Assembly (NCBI RefSeq): GCF_030551875.1
Contig: NZ_JAUOZU010000015.1
Span: 1-64,000, forward strand
DNA length: 64,000 bases
Direction of reading: 5' to 3'
From: Fluviirhizobium alvei
GTDB lineage: Bacteria; Pseudomonadota; Alphaproteobacteria; Rhizobiales; Rhizobiaceae
Shown: piece by piece, positions 44,109-54,399 of the stretch
Numbering within the stretch: the first letter of the stretch is position 1
Layout of the letters: each line of letters starts with the position of its first letter
The notes under the pieces: model-generated
What the model was told of the DNA's origin: nothing
Database searches by the model: none
Seen by the model: only the letters and a program-made list of their open reading frames with translations
Position numbers and translations under genes: made by a program

Positions 44109-45057
44109 GCGGCCGGCGGGCATGCGGCAGGCCTCTCCTGCTCTCCCTCTTTTCCTTTTCTTGCCCTCTTCTCTCCTGCAATGCATCATTCCAGTCCTCG
44201 GCCGGCGGTGTCAGGCGGAACCAGTTGCAGCCGGCATCTTCGGCGATGTCGCGCAGGCGGCCGGCGAAGGTCTCGCCCTGGCTGTTGGCATCCGTGGCGG
44301 CGACGAGCTCAGCGCCGGGACGTGCGGCGAGCACGCGGACCGCGGCTTCGGTCGTCGTCGACCATCCCCCGCCCGTGCTGAGATAGAGGCTCCCCTCTCG
44401 CAAGCCTTCGAACGCGGCCAGGCTCATGGCGTCGATCGCCGCCTCGGTGACGCACAGACGCGGAGCATCAAGGGAGCCGAGGCGGAACAGAACCTTCGAC
44501 CCTCCGGTCGAGAAGCCGCGCCAGTCGGGGCCGCGCTCCTCCCAGCCTGTGACGGCGCCATAGTCATCGTTATGCGCCGCCCACATGCTGCCGTAGGGAC
44601 CTTCGCGCAACGCATCGCTTTCGAGGGCGGCTCGAACGATGGTCTCCGGCAGGCAGCGTCCGTCGCGCAGATAGCGCCACGTCATCGATTCGCGCCACGG
44701 TTTGCGGCGCCGTTCCCATCGTTCCGGAATGGAACTGTGCGATGCGGACTTGCGAGCGGGACGGGTCCAGACCGGCTCTTTGGCAACAAACCCGACCAAT
44801 GCAGCGACTTGGTCGAGCGCTTCGACGAAAGATACGCCATCGAGGTGCTCGACGAGACTGAAGACATCACCTTTGGCGTCGGACAGCGGATCGAACCATC
44901 CCTTTCCCTCATGGATGACGATGACAATCTCGGCTCCGCGCCGATATTTGATCGCTTTGCGCGTGCTTTCTTTCACGTCGACCGCAAAACTGGCCTGCTC
45001 CAGCACGGCGGTACACGACACCCCGTTTCGCAGGTCCTCCAGTTCTTTTTTCTCCAT
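44098..45057 (-). CDS. Toprim-domain protein (DUF3991 type)
   Basis: A 319-residue protein. The N-terminal DUF3991-like half includes GKGWFDPLSDAKGDVFSLVE. The Toprim half has the conserved glutamate in LCVTEAAIDAMSLAA (near residue 200) and ELVAATDANSQGETFAGRLR with D-x-N in place of the usual D-x-D. The C-terminal 30 residues are basic. Toprim proteins bind metal for nucleotidyl transfer or cleavage, as in primases; on plasmids they may prime DNA in the recipient. The D-to-N change may weaken metal binding. Leftward, like its neighbours. Confidence 0.82.
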   Translation of the reverse strand: MEKKELEDLRNGVSCTAVLEQASFAVDVKESTRKAIKYRRGAEIVIVIHEGKGWFDPLSDAKGDVFSLVEHLDGVSFVEALDQVAALVGFVAKEPVWTRPARKSASHSSIPERWERRRKPWRESMTWRYLRDGRCLPETIVRAALESDALREGPYGSMWAAHNDDYGAVTGWEERGPDWRGFSTGGSKVLFRLGSLDAPRLCVTEAAIDAMSLAAFEGLREGSLYLSTGGGWSTTTEAAVRVLAARPGAELVAATDANSQGETFAGRLRDIAEDAGCNWFRLTPPAEDWNDALQERRGQEKEKRESRRGLPHARRPRQG

Positions 45058-45151
45058 ACTTCTTACCGGCGCTCTCGCGTCCGCCCTTTTTTAAGGATTC
45101 TGTTCTTCCCGCAGTTTGCGGGGCCACTTCCGGCGGTCCGCGAAGAGCAAA

Positions 45152-45186
45152 GGCGGCAAGGGCGCGGCGAAGCTTCCCTTGCCGCC
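45152..45186 (-). terminator. Long-stem hairpin downstream of the small gene
   Basis: GGCGGCAAGGG (45152-45162) and CCCTTGCCGCC (45176-45186) form a perfect 11-base stem with a 13-base loop. On the minus strand it is followed by TTTGCTC, so it could end the leftward small gene at 45225. It also lies in the leader of the Toprim gene, so it may be an attenuator. Confidence 0.55.
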
Positions 45187-45224
45187 TGCCGCTCGCAAGC
45201 GGCACCTGAAAGAGGAAAAGGGTC

Positions 45225-45401
45225 TCAATGAGACCCGCCTGGAATGTATTCGTGGACGATCTCCAGATCGTCTTCGTCATCGAGTTCGTCGCTCGGAAGG
45301 ACGCCGAACTCGTTTCCGGACCTGAAAAGCGTGACCGGAACCATCAGGGTGCGGGCGAGCGCGAAAGCGTGACGTTGAGCGAGTGCAAGATCCTGTGCCA
45401 T
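45225..45401 (-). CDS. Small hypothetical protein with acidic end
   Basis: A 58-residue protein, ATG at 45399-45401 preceded by a purine-rich GGAGG a few bases upstream on the minus strand. The first half is a hydrophobic-basic helix (QDLALAQRHAFALARTLMVP), the second has SDELDDEDDLEIVHEYIPGG. It is too short for many gene finders but keeps codon bias and direction of the block. No known domain. Confidence 0.6.
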   Translation of the reverse strand: MAQDLALAQRHAFALARTLMVPVTLFRSGNEFGVLPSDELDDEDDLEIVHEYIPGGSH

Positions 45402-45684
45402 GTGAGAAACCTCCGTCCGGAGCGGGCCGATCCCGCTCGATGGCTCCTCAAAGGACCGGGGACGGTCGCGATCATCGCGAAGGCAAAGCCGAGCGACGGC
45501 AGCTTGCTAGCCGACCCCGACAGAGGGTTGATCGACGGAGATCCGGACTTGGTCCAGGACGCCATCAATGAAGCGCGGGATTGGTTTGCTTCGGAGGGCC
45601 AGGCAATGTTCGGCACAGGTCTTCACCTGCACCATAGCTACAGCGTCAATTAGGCATGTATTCCGACACACACTGTGCAGGTGT

Positions 45685-45957
45685 TCAGCGACGACCGGCG
45701 CTTTCCTGATCGGCAATCGCCTTGACGACCTCGAAGTGCATCTCGGCACGCAGGTCGATGCGGGCGACTTCGCTGGCAACCTTGGCCCAATGCAAGCATT
45801 CACCGGCATTCCCTTGTGCTCGGCTGAGGGCGGCTCTTCGCTGCGCCTCGTAGTAGGCACCAACCGGGTCCGTTGCGGCCAGTCGCTTGGCGTCTTCCTG
45901 CCAACAGCGGCGGAGTTCTCGGCGGCGTTCGATCCATTGCCGCAGGAATCCGATCAT
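45685..45957 (-). CDS. Small hypothetical helical protein
   Basis: A 90-residue protein rich in Arg, Ala and Glu, probably all helical (FLRQWIERRRELRRCWQEDA, YYEAQRRAALSRAQGNAGEC). No recognised domain, signal or membrane segment. It keeps the direction of the backbone genes and is the last good gene before the kdp region. The 283 bases between it and the previous gene hold no supported gene. Confidence 0.62.
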   Translation of the reverse strand: MIGFLRQWIERRRELRRCWQEDAKRLAATDPVGAYYEAQRRAALSRAQGNAGECLHWAKVASEVARIDLRAEMHFEVVKAIADQESAGRR

Positions 45958-46002
45958 CTTGCACCATCCGATTTCAGCGCGCCCGATACCGGTCGAGTGC
46001 CG

Positions 46003-46284
46003 TCAGATAATGAATGGGACGATCGGCTTCCCAGCGATAGATCTCCGTCCGGAAGGCATGGCGAGCGACGAAACTACACCACTCGCCGGGACACGATCCA
46101 CGCCAAGGCGCCGAGCAGCCTCCGAGATATTGAAGTCGGCATCTTTCAGTGTTTCTTGAATTCGTTCGATAATGTCCCAGGAGGCGGTGTAGCTTCGGCG
46201 ATTGCCATGCTTTCCAGCCGAGTCAGGGACCAGATCAGCTTGCCGCAGCGGGCAAGCTGATCCGCGGATTATCGGATATCTCAC
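46003..46284 (-). pseudogene. Remnant with a Fis-type helix-turn-helix
   Basis: A 93-residue frame whose middle reads WDIIERIQETLKDADFNISE followed by AARRLGVDR. This resembles the Fis-like end of response regulators (RegA/ActR type) or of other Fis-domain regulators, where the helix is normally followed by RRTLQRKL; here it changes into unrelated sequence, suggesting loss of frame. The N-terminal 30 residues are not domain-like. It is probably a decayed regulator between the backbone and kdpE, but it could be a small intact gene. Confidence 0.4.
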
Positions 46285-46474
46285 AAGAGATATCCAGCCC
46301 GACGAATGCTCAAACTAATCCCAGAACGTTCGATATGCTTCCGTTGTCCTGTCGAGCGCCAAACCGGACGCCTGAGCAACGAACCCTGATATGCAGGGCG
46401 GTGTCGCGTCGCGCCCCTCTCAAGACATTTGTCCCAGCAAGGCGAGATCATAGGATGAATGTCCAATCCCGATC

Positions 46475-47164
46475 TCAATCGATTTCCACAAACCGGTATC
46501 CCACGCCGGGTTCGGTACCGATGATCCTGGGGTTAGCCGGGTCACGTTCGATCTTTGCGCGCAATTGACCGATGAAGACCCTGAGATAATGCAGGTCTTC
46601 GGCATGCGCCGGTCCCCAGACCGATGTCAGCAACATCTTGTGGGTGACCACCTTGCCGGCCTGTTTGGCGAGAAGCGCAAGAAGATCATATTCCTTCGGC
46701 GTCAGCCGGATCGGCTGGCCGTCGCGCTCGACCAGGCGATGGACGAAATCGATGGTCAGCCCGTCTGTGGCGATCCTCTCGCGCACGGCATCCTTGCCAA
46801 GGCTGTGGCGAAGGGCGGCCCGCATGCGGGCGGTCAGTTCCCCGATGCCGAACGGCTTTTCGATGTAATCGTCAGCGCCGATATCCAGTGCCGCAATCTT
46901 CTCGCTCTCGCGGTCGCGGGCGGAAAGGATGATGATCGGAATGGTCGACCAGGCCCGGAGACGCGACACAACCTCCTTGCCATCCATATCGGGGAGCCCG
47001 AGATCGAGGATCACGATGTCGGGCGCGCTGGTTGTCGCCATCCGCAGGGCATCGGCTCCGGTTTCGGCCTCCACCACATCATAGCCCGCCGCATCGAGCG
47101 CCGGCCTCAGGAACCGCAGGATTTGCCTCTCGTCGTCGACGACCAGGACACGTTCGCCACTCAC
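46475..47164 (-). CDS. kdpE: KdpE, response regulator of the Kdp potassium system
   Basis: A 229-residue OmpR-type response regulator. The receiver domain (1-115) has DDERQ near the start, the phospho-acceptor in IVILDLGLPDMDG (D53) and K102 region DDYIEKPFG. The C-terminal winged helix contains LTPKEYDLLALLAKQAGKVV and RVFIGQLRAKIE. Its start overlaps the stop of kdpD by 4 bases. Phosphorylated KdpE activates the kdpFABC promoter when potassium is low. The gene order kdpFABC-kdpD-kdpE is the usual one. Confidence 0.96.
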   Translation of the reverse strand: MSGERVLVVDDERQILRFLRPALDAAGYDVVEAETGADALRMATTSAPDIVILDLGLPDMDGKEVVSRLRAWSTIPIIILSARDRESEKIAALDIGADDYIEKPFGIGELTARMRAALRHSLGKDAVRERIATDGLTIDFVHRLVERDGQPIRLTPKEYDLLALLAKQAGKVVTHKMLLTSVWGPAHAEDLHYLRVFIGQLRAKIERDPANPRIIGTEPGVGYRFVEID

Positions 47165-49854
47165 TTGTCGAGATCCTCCGTTCTGGGTTGCTCGGGCACC
47201 GGAAAGCGCATCACGACACGCGTTCCGCGCTTCTTGATCGCCGGGCTTTCCGCATGAATATGCCCACCCATGGCTTCAACGAAACCGCGGGCGATCGCAA
47301 GCCCCAATCCGGTGCCCGGCTTGCGGCCATCGGCCTTCGCCCCGCGCCGGAAGAACTTCTCGAAGATGCGTTCCAGATCTTTTTCGGCAATGCCCTTGCC
47401 GAGATCGGTCACAGAAATGGTAACATCGTTACCGTCCCGGCGCGCATAGACACTCACAGGTTCCTTGCCACCATATTTGAGGGCATTGTCGATCAGGTTG
47501 AACAGAACCTGCCCCAGAAGCACGCTATCGCCCTTGATCATCGGCAGATCCGGCGCCAGGCTCGTTTCGATGACGGCATCGGGGAAATAGCGCACCGCAC
47601 GCCCGACTGTCTCGCGAACCACATCCTTCAGGTCAACCCATTCCTTTCTGGGGTCGACCGTCCCGGCCTCGATCCGCGTCATGTCGAGCAGGTTGCCGAC
47701 GAACCGCGCCAGCCGTTCGCTGTCTTCCTCCACCACGGCCAGCAGATCATCGCGCGCTTCAGGCGGCATCTTGTCGCCGAATGTGCGCAGCGTCGAAACC
47801 GAACCAGTAATGGTGGCGAGCGGCGTTCTGAGATCGTGCGAGATCGAGGACAGGAGTGCCGTCTGGAAACGATCGGCAGCCTGGCGTCTGGCCTGCTCCA
47901 TCGCCGCCTTGGAAAGCTGCGCGCGGTCGATGGCGATCGCGACCTGGTGAAGCACGGCTCCCAGCACCCGTTCCTCGACACCATCGAGCGGGCGCTTGTC
48001 GAGGCGGAAGCCGCAAACGCCGATGACGCCCTGGGGGCTCTTGAGCGGACGAAACTGATAGGCGCTCGAAGGCAGGGTTCCCGTGCCGGCGCCCGCCGGT
48101 TCGTTCTTGTCATAGGCCCAGCGTGCAGCCGCCAGATCAATCACCTCCGCCACATGATCCGGCGGCCAGCTGGCGGTGAGTTGAAGTTCGCCGTCAACCT
48201 TTTCAAGAAACAGGATCTGTCGCGTGAGCGCCTCATTGAGATGCGAAACGGCGGCCAACACGACATCGTCACCGCGCGCGGTGGCCGAAAGCTTGCTTGA
48301 GAGGTCATAGAGGTTTGCCGTCACGCGGGCTCGTGCGCTGGCGCTCTTGGCCTGCTCCCTGATGCGCGATGCAATGCCACCCGCCAGAAGTGCTGCGGCG
48401 ATGAAGATGAAGAAGGCAAACACTTCATGTGGCTGGGCGATGGTGAGCGTGCCGACCGGCTCGATGAAACTGAAATTATAGGCGAGCGCTGAAAGAACCG
48501 CAGCCAGGAAAGCACTGCGATAGCCGCCCCGGATGGCCGAAACGACGACCGCCAGCAGATACAGCAGCGAGACATTCGGCAGCGGCAGGAAGGAGTTGAG
48601 GATCAGCCCGGTCAGCGTCGCGAGCGTGACACTTGCAAGGGCGGGAATGGCATCCCGCCAATGGTGCCACCAGGGACCACCCGCTTTCGGCATCCGGGGG
48701 ACCGAAGGCGCTCCCTCCGCTGTGACGAGATGAACATCGAGCCCCTGCGCCTGGCGGATCAGGGCCTTGGCAAAGGACGGTCGAAACAGCCGCAAGGCAA
48801 GGCGTTGCCTTGCCCGGCCAATGACGATCTGGGTCACATGCGCACGTCGCGCCAGTTTGAGGATCTCGGCCACGAAATCGTTTCCCGTCAGGCGCCGGGT
48901 TTCCGCCCCCAGACGTTCGGCAAGCCGGAAGGCCTCATCCACCTCTTTCAGGGCCTGGTCGTCCTGTGTCTGGTCGGGTCGGTCGACATGCACCACCGTC
49001 CAGGGCGCATTGAGCCCGATCGCCAGCCGGCTCGCAGCACGAACAACGCGTTCGGCCAGCCCATCGGCAGCGATACCGACCGCGAGCCGCTCGCCCGATT
49101 GCCAGGGCCCATCGATGGCATTCTGCCGGAGATAGTCGACCATCTGGTCATCGACCCGGCTGGCGGTCCGCCTGAGCGCCAGTTCCCTGAGAGCGGTCAG
49201 ATTGCCAAGCCTGAAGAATTTTTCGGTGGCCCGCGCAGCATTGGCCGGCAGGTAGATCTTGCCCTGATTGAGCCGTTCGATCAGTTCGGCAGGCGGCAGG
49301 TCGATCAGAACAACCTCGTCGGCTTCGGCCAGAATGCTGTCCGGGACGGTCTCGCGAACCGTGACGCCCGTGATCTGGGAAACCACATCCGACAAGCTCT
49401 CGAGATGCTGGATATTGAGCGCGGTCCAGACGTCGATGCCCGCTTCGACAAGTTCCTCTATATCCTGGTAGCGTTTGGGATGGCGGCAATCCGGCGCATT
49501 GGTGTGCGCCAGTTCGTCCACCACGATTATCGCGGGCTTGCGTGCCAGGGCCGCATCGATATCGAATTCGTCGATCGTGCGGCCATTGTATTCGATGGGA
49601 CGGCGGGCAAGCAGCGGAAGGCCCGCCAAAAGATCGGCCGTCTCGGCCCGGCCATGGGTTTCCACCAGGCCGATGACGATGTCGACACCATCGGCCCGAA
49701 GCCGCCGGGCCCGCGCCAGCATCGCGTAGGTCTTGCCGACGCCCGGGGCTGCACCGAGAAAGATCGTCAGGCGGCCGCGATGGTCCTGGCCTGCCAATGC
49801 CAGGAGTGCATCGGGGTCTGGTCTGGTATCATGGTCTCGATCGCGGCCGCTCAT
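47161..49854 (-). CDS. kdpD: KdpD, potassium-sensing histidine kinase
   Basis: An 897-residue KdpD. Its N-terminal KdpD domain has Walker A GAAPGVGKTYAML (about residues 33-45) and VVDELAHTNAPDCRHPKRYQ; a universal-stress-like domain follows (about 250-370), then four membrane segments (about 400-500), a GAF-like region, the phospho-accepting histidine in SSISHDLRTPLATI near residue 672 and a HATPase domain ending in KPGTGLGLAIARGFVE. All parts of the family are present. It overlaps kdpE; kdpC ends 8 bases upstream of its start. Confidence 0.96.
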   Translation of the reverse strand: MSGRDRDHDTRPDPDALLALAGQDHRGRLTIFLGAAPGVGKTYAMLARARRLRADGVDIVIGLVETHGRAETADLLAGLPLLARRPIEYNGRTIDEFDIDAALARKPAIIVVDELAHTNAPDCRHPKRYQDIEELVEAGIDVWTALNIQHLESLSDVVSQITGVTVRETVPDSILAEADEVVLIDLPPAELIERLNQGKIYLPANAARATEKFFRLGNLTALRELALRRTASRVDDQMVDYLRQNAIDGPWQSGERLAVGIAADGLAERVVRAASRLAIGLNAPWTVVHVDRPDQTQDDQALKEVDEAFRLAERLGAETRRLTGNDFVAEILKLARRAHVTQIVIGRARQRLALRLFRPSFAKALIRQAQGLDVHLVTAEGAPSVPRMPKAGGPWWHHWRDAIPALASVTLATLTGLILNSFLPLPNVSLLYLLAVVVSAIRGGYRSAFLAAVLSALAYNFSFIEPVGTLTIAQPHEVFAFFIFIAAALLAGGIASRIREQAKSASARARVTANLYDLSSKLSATARGDDVVLAAVSHLNEALTRQILFLEKVDGELQLTASWPPDHVAEVIDLAAARWAYDKNEPAGAGTGTLPSSAYQFRPLKSPQGVIGVCGFRLDKRPLDGVEERVLGAVLHQVAIAIDRAQLSKAAMEQARRQAADRFQTALLSSISHDLRTPLATITGSVSTLRTFGDKMPPEARDDLLAVVEEDSERLARFVGNLLDMTRIEAGTVDPRKEWVDLKDVVRETVGRAVRYFPDAVIETSLAPDLPMIKGDSVLLGQVLFNLIDNALKYGGKEPVSVYARRDGNDVTISVTDLGKGIAEKDLERIFEKFFRRGAKADGRKPGTGLGLAIARGFVEAMGGHIHAESPAIKKRGTRVVMRFPVPEQPRTEDLDK

Positions 49855-49862
49855 GCTTCTTC

Positions 49863-50444
49863 TTAGCCCTGAGGCTCGAGCGAATCGAGTGCGATGTTCA
49901 GGGCAAGCACGTTGACCCGCGGCTCGCCGAAGAGGCCAAGCCAGGGCAACGCGGTCTGGTCATCGACAAGCGAGGCCACCTGATCAGGATCAAGGCCGCG
50001 CGCCTTGGCCACGCGCGCTATCTGGCGCTGGGCGAATGCGGGCGAGATATCGGGATCCAGCCCGGAGCCGGAGGCCGTGACGGCGTCGGCGGGTATGGGA
50101 CCGTCGATACCGGCTTCACCGATATGCCTGACTGCCGCTGCCACCATATCTCGCAGCTTGGCCGATGTCGGTCCGAGATTGGTACCTGACGAGGCCCCGG
50201 CATTGTAGGCCACCTCCGCGGTGGCGGACGGGCGCGGCCAGAAATAGCGATCCGACTGGAACTGCTGGCCGATGAGGCGCGAGCCGATGACCCTGTCGCC
50301 GTTCCGGATCATGCTGCCGGAAGCCTTGTCGGCAAGCGTGATGGCAGCAACGGCGGTGATGCCCAGCGGATAGGCAAGCCCGGTAAGCGCGGTGAAGAGA
50401 AGAAGCAGAACGACTGCCGGTCTGAAATTGGCAAGCATGATCAC
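49863..50444 (-). CDS. kdpC: KdpC, accessory subunit of the potassium pump
   Basis: A 193-residue protein with one N-terminal membrane segment (about residues 7-32, [20 protein letters not shown]) and the periplasmic KdpC domain: [36 protein letters not shown] and the end [14 protein letters not shown]. KdpC binds the KdpA-KdpB complex and supports potassium binding. It overlaps the kdpB stop by 4 bases. Length is normal for the family. Confidence 0.96.
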   Translation of the reverse strand: MIMLANFRPAVVLLLLFTALTGLAYPLGITAVAAITLADKASGSMIRNGDRVIGSRLIGQQFQSDRYFWPRPSATAEVAYNAGASSGTNLGPTSAKLRDMVAAAVRHIGEAGIDGPIPADAVTASGSGLDPDISPAFAQRQIARVAKARGLDPDQVASLVDDQTALPWLGLFGEPRVNVLALNIALDSLEPQG

Positions 50445-52480
50445 ACCAGATTGGCGAGGTTGACGAGGAAATCGACGGCCTTGATGCCGGCGAAAGGCAG
50501 GATGAGACCGCCGAGCCCATAGATGGCGAGGTTGCGGCGAAGCAGCGACGAGGCACCGGCGGGCCGATAGCGCACACCCTTGAGCGACAGCGGGATCAGC
50601 GCGATGATGATCAGCGCGTTGAAGATCACGGCCGACAGGATTGCCGATCGCGGCGATCCCAGTCCCATGAGGTTGAGCGCCTGCAGCCCCGGATAGGTGG
50701 CGATGAAGAGTGCCGGGATGATGGCGAAATATTTCGCCACGTCGTTGGCGATCGAAAATGTCGTCAGCGCTCCCCGGGTCATCAGCAGCTGCTTGCCGAT
50801 CTCGACGATTTCGATGAGCTTGGTGGGCGATGAATCGAGATCCACCATGTTGGCGGCCTCGCGTGCAGCCTGGGTGCCGGTCTGCATGGCAACCCCGACA
50901 TCGGCCTGGGCGAGCGCCGGCGCATCATTTGTGCCATCGCCGCACATGGCGATCAGCCGCCCGCCCTTCTGGGCGTCGCGAATATAGGCAAGCTTCTGCT
51001 CGGGCGTCGCCTCGGCGAGAAAATCGTCGACACCAGCTTCCGACGCAATCGCGGCCGCGGTGACCGGGTTGTCGCCGGTGACCATGACGGTGCGGATACC
51101 CATGGCGCGAAGTTCGGCGAACCGTTCCTTGATGCCCGGCTTGACGACGTCTTTCAGATGGATGACGCCCAGAATACGGTCACCATCGGCAACCGCGAGC
51201 GGCGTGCCCCCCGTCCGGGCAATCTTCTCGACCGTCGACTGGAACGCTTGCGGTGCCTGACCGGAAAGGGTGCCGGCGAAACGGAGAATGGAATCCACGG
51301 CGCCCTTGCGCAACCTGCGCCCGCCGACATCCACGCCGGAAATACGGGTTTCGGCCGCGAAGGGAATAACCGCATCGACGGTGCCATCGGTGGTGTCTAG
51401 GCCATAATCGCTTCTTGCCAGGGCAACGATGGAGCGGCCTTCGGGGGTTTCGTCGGCGAGGCTCGACAGCAGAGCCGCCTCGGCCAGTTCCCTCGCCTCG
51501 ATGCCCGGAAGCGGCAGGAAATCCGTCGCCATTCGGTTGCCGAAGGTGATCGTCCCGGTCTTGTCGAGCAGGAGCGTATCGACGTCACCGGCGGCCTCGA
51601 CGGCCCGCCCCGAGATCGCGATCACATTGAAGCGGACAAGCCTGTCCATGCCGGCAATGCCGATCGCCGACAACAACCCGCCGATGGTGGTCGGAATGAG
51701 CGTGACCAGCAGCGCCGACAGCACGGTGACCGAAAGCACGGTGCCGGAATAGGCGGCAAGTCCGCCGAGGGTGACCACGGCAATCAGGAAGATGAGTGTG
51801 AGGCCCGAAAGGAGAATCGAAAGCGCGATCTCGTTGGGTGTCCGCTGGCGCTCGGCGCCCTCGATAAGTGAAATCATCCGGTCAAGGAACGTACCGCCCG
51901 GCGGCACCGTGATCCTGACCTTGATGGAATCCGACAGAACCTGCGTGCCGCCGGTAACCGCCGAACGGTCACCGCCGGCCTCCCGGATCACCGGGGCGGA
52001 TTCGCCGGTAATGGCGCTTTCATTGACCGAGGCAATCCCTTCGATGACCTCGCCGTCGCCCGGTATCAGCTGGCCGGCTTCGACCAGAACGACATCGCCA
52101 ACCTTGAGGCTTGCCGCGGGCACGACCTCATCAAGGCCTGAATCATCTTTGGGCAGCCGGTAGGCCATCAGGTCCGTCTTGGCTCGTTTGAGGCTTTCTG
52201 CCTGCGCCTTGCCACGGCCCTCGGCCACGGCTTCGGCGAAGGTCGCAAACAGGACCGTGAACCAGAGCCAGGCTGCGATCTGGCCGGAAAACAGCGCGGT
52301 TAATGGATCGGTGAACAGGTCGCGAAGGAACGAAAGGGTCACCAGCACGGCGATCACCTCGGTCACGAAGATCACCGGGTTCTTGTAAAGCCGCTGCGGA
52401 TCGAGCTTTACGAATGCCTCGCCGATCGCGGGCACGACGATGGCCCGGTCGAAAAGATGCGTCGTTACTCTCTTGGTCAT
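50441..52480 (-). CDS. kdpB: KdpB, P-type ATPase subunit
   Basis: A 679-residue P-type ATPase. The phosphorylation site is DKTGT in [15 protein letters not shown] near residue 307; the TGES-like motif is AITGESAPV, the nucleotide site includes [10 protein letters not shown], and the hinge is [20 protein letters not shown]. Membrane helices flank these domains. It provides the ATP hydrolysis for potassium uptake through KdpA. It overlaps kdpC and lies 11 bases after kdpA. No abnormal features seen. Confidence 0.97.
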   Translation of the reverse strand: MTKRVTTHLFDRAIVVPAIGEAFVKLDPQRLYKNPVIFVTEVIAVLVTLSFLRDLFTDPLTALFSGQIAAWLWFTVLFATFAEAVAEGRGKAQAESLKRAKTDLMAYRLPKDDSGLDEVVPAASLKVGDVVLVEAGQLIPGDGEVIEGIASVNESAITGESAPVIREAGGDRSAVTGGTQVLSDSIKVRITVPPGGTFLDRMISLIEGAERQRTPNEIALSILLSGLTLIFLIAVVTLGGLAAYSGTVLSVTVLSALLVTLIPTTIGGLLSAIGIAGMDRLVRFNVIAISGRAVEAAGDVDTLLLDKTGTITFGNRMATDFLPLPGIEARELAEAALLSSLADETPEGRSIVALARSDYGLDTTDGTVDAVIPFAAETRISGVDVGGRRLRKGAVDSILRFAGTLSGQAPQAFQSTVEKIARTGGTPLAVADGDRILGVIHLKDVVKPGIKERFAELRAMGIRTVMVTGDNPVTAAAIASEAGVDDFLAEATPEQKLAYIRDAQKGGRLIAMCGDGTNDAPALAQADVGVAMQTGTQAAREAANMVDLDSSPTKLIEIVEIGKQLLMTRGALTTFSIANDVAKYFAIIPALFIATYPGLQALNLMGLGSPRSAILSAVIFNALIIIALIPLSLKGVRYRPAGASSLLRRNLAIYGLGGLILPFAGIKAVDFLVNLANLV

Positions 52481-52491
52481 GATCGTTTCCT

Positions 52492-54198
52492 TCAGAAAGT
52501 CTGGCCGGACAGCATGGCGATGTGTTCGACGATCGGTCCGAGCGCGAGCGCCGGGAAAAACTGCAGTCCACCCATGATGAGGATGATCGCGGTCAGCAGG
52601 CCGACAAACAGCGGCGTCGTGGTCGGGAACGTGCCCTTGGATGCTTCGATCCTGGTCTTGGCGGCCAGCGAACCGGCGATTGCCAGCACCGGTATGGCGT
52701 AACCGAACCGGCCGAGCAGCATGGAGAGCCCAAGCGTGGTGTTGAACCAGGGCGTGTTGGCAGAAAGGCCGCCAAAGGCTGAGCCGTTATTGCCGGCAGC
52801 CGACGTATAGGCATAGAGAATCTCGGACAGGCCGTGCGGGCCAGGGGTCGAGATCGACCCAAGGGCAATCGGCAGAATGGCCGAGATCGCGGTGAACCCA
52901 AGAATGACCAGCGGCAGAATCAGCACCGCCAGCATCGAGAACTTCATCTCGCGGCTTTCAATCTTCTTGCCGAGAAACTCCGGTGTGCGCCCAACCATGA
53001 GACCGGCAACGAACACTGCCAGCACGGCAAAGACGATCAGCCCGTAAAGACCGGATCCGACACCGCCCGGCAGCACTTCGCCCAGCTGGATGAAGAACAT
53101 CGGCACCAGACCGCCAAGGCCAGTGAACGAACCGAGCATGCCGTTGACCCCACCGTTGGAAATGCCGGTCGTAACCGCGGTATAGAGCGCAGTCATTGCC
53201 TGACCGAACCGCACTTCCTTGCCTTCCATGTTGCCGAGATCGGGGGAAAGGCCGAGGGTAGTGAGCACCGGATTGCCGGCACTTTCCATCCAGTAGACGA
53301 TGCCCGTTCCCACCACGAGAAACAGCATCACGGTCCAGATCAGTGCCCAGCCCTGCCGCCGGTCACCAACCATCTGGCCGAAGCTGTAGAGGAGCGCGAG
53401 CGTGATGCTCAGCATCGAGATGATGTTGAGATAGTTGGACCAGGCACTCGGATTTTCGAACGGATGCGCCGCATTGACGTTGAGAAAGCCGCCGCCGTTG
53501 GTGCCAAGCTGCTTGATGGCTTCCTGGCTGGCGATGGGGCCGAGCGCGATGGTCTGGTTGGCACCTTCCAGCGTTGTTGCCATGACCGATCCGGCGAGAG
53601 TCTGCGGCAGGCCCAGGGCGACGAATGCCAGGGCAACCACGATCGCAAGCGGCAACAGCACGTAGAGTGTCGCACGCGTCATGTCGATCCAGAAGTTGCC
53701 GAGAGTGGCGGCCGACGAGCGCACGAAGGCGCGGGTCACGGCCACCGCGATGGCGATGCCGGTTGCCGCGGAAAGAAAGTTCTGCACGGTCAGCCCTGCC
53801 ATCTGGCTGAAATGGCTCATCGTCGTCTCGCCGCCATAGGACTGCCAGTTTGTGTTGGTCACGAAACTTGCGGCGGTGTTGAAAGCCAGATCGGCCGGAA
53901 GGCCGGCAAAGCCTTGAGGATTGAAGGGCAGCAGGCCCTGAAGCCTCAGGATGCCGTAAAGAAGCACGAAGCCCGCCGCATTGAAGGCGAGCATCGCCAG
54001 CGTATAGCCCAGCCAGCCCTGCTCCTTGCCGGCATGCACGCCGGCCAGCCGGTAGAGGCCGTTCTCCACGGGCGCGAGCGCCCGGAACGGCGCAGGCTCG
54101 CTTGAGAATATGCGCGCCATATAGATCCCGAGCGGCTTTGCAATCGCAAGGACGACCAGGAGGACAAGGCTGATTTGCAGCCATCCTGTCAGTGTCAT
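52492..54198 (-). CDS. kdpA: KdpA, potassium-translocating subunit
   Basis: A 568-residue membrane protein with about ten hydrophobic segments and the four selectivity-filter regions, for example [31 protein letters not shown], and NNGSAFGGL. The open frame starts at 54213, but MTLTGWLQI at 54198 is the family start. KdpA is the channel-like subunit through which potassium enters. kdpF ends 21 bases before its start. Intact length. Confidence 0.96.
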   Translation of the reverse strand: MTLTGWLQISLVLLVVLAIAKPLGIYMARIFSSEPAPFRALAPVENGLYRLAGVHAGKEQGWLGYTLAMLAFNAAGFVLLYGILRLQGLLPFNPQGFAGLPADLAFNTAASFVTNTNWQSYGGETTMSHFSQMAGLTVQNFLSAATGIAIAVAVTRAFVRSSAATLGNFWIDMTRATLYVLLPLAIVVALAFVALGLPQTLAGSVMATTLEGANQTIALGPIASQEAIKQLGTNGGGFLNVNAAHPFENPSAWSNYLNIISMLSITLALLYSFGQMVGDRRQGWALIWTVMLFLVVGTGIVYWMESAGNPVLTTLGLSPDLGNMEGKEVRFGQAMTALYTAVTTGISNGGVNGMLGSFTGLGGLVPMFFIQLGEVLPGGVGSGLYGLIVFAVLAVFVAGLMVGRTPEFLGKKIESREMKFSMLAVLILPLVILGFTAISAILPIALGSISTPGPHGLSEILYAYTSAAGNNGSAFGGLSANTPWFNTTLGLSMLLGRFGYAIPVLAIAGSLAAKTRIEASKGTFPTTTPLFVGLLTAIILIMGGLQFFPALALGPIVEHIAMLSGQTF

Positions 54199-54219
54199 GA
54201 TCTTCTCCTGCAAAGCCCG

Positions 54220-54306
54220 TCAGAACCGCTCGGGCTGGACGAGGGTGATGATGAGATAGACGCCGAGCGCAAGCGCGACGCCGAGGCCGATAACGATCTC
54301 AAGCAT
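54220..54306 (-). CDS. kdpF: KdpF, small membrane subunit
   Basis: A 28-residue peptide, ATG at 54304-54306 preceded by GAGGGAG. One membrane helix (IVIGLGVALALGVYLIITLV) and the family end QPERF. KdpF stabilises the KdpABC complex. It lies 9 bases after the unnamed 27-residue peptide gene and 21 before kdpA. Confidence 0.9.
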   Translation of the reverse strand: MLEIVIGLGVALALGVYLIITLVQPERF

Positions 54307-54315
54307 GGCACTCCC

Positions 54316-54399
54316 TCACAGGCGATAAAGGAGCCGCGCATAGGCGGCAAAGGCGACGAAGGCAAACAGCCCGGTCGCCAGATAGATGATGTCTGACAT
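54316..54399 (-). CDS. Tiny membrane peptide upstream of kdpF
   Basis: A 27-residue frame, ATG at 54397-54399 with GGAG upstream (the minus strand reads AAGGAGTTGGAA before the ATG). One membrane segment (IIYLATGLFAFVAFAAYARL) with a basic end. It is placed 9 bases before kdpF and in the same direction. Similar short peptides are often seen ahead of kdpF in alphaproteobacteria, but no function is established. It could be an extra accessory subunit of the pump or a regulator. Confidence 0.6.
   Translation of the reverse strand: MSDIIYLATGLFAFVAFAAYARLLYRL

Noticed and set aside
45228-45653. A 141-codon plus-strand open frame over the small gene at 45225-45401 and the following gap
   Set aside because: Its first half is the antisense of the small leftward gene, it has no ribosome site, and no domain was recognised.
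52834-54105. A 423-codon plus-strand open frame inside kdpA
   Set aside because: Antisense shadow rich in His, Arg and Glu; kdpA is certain.
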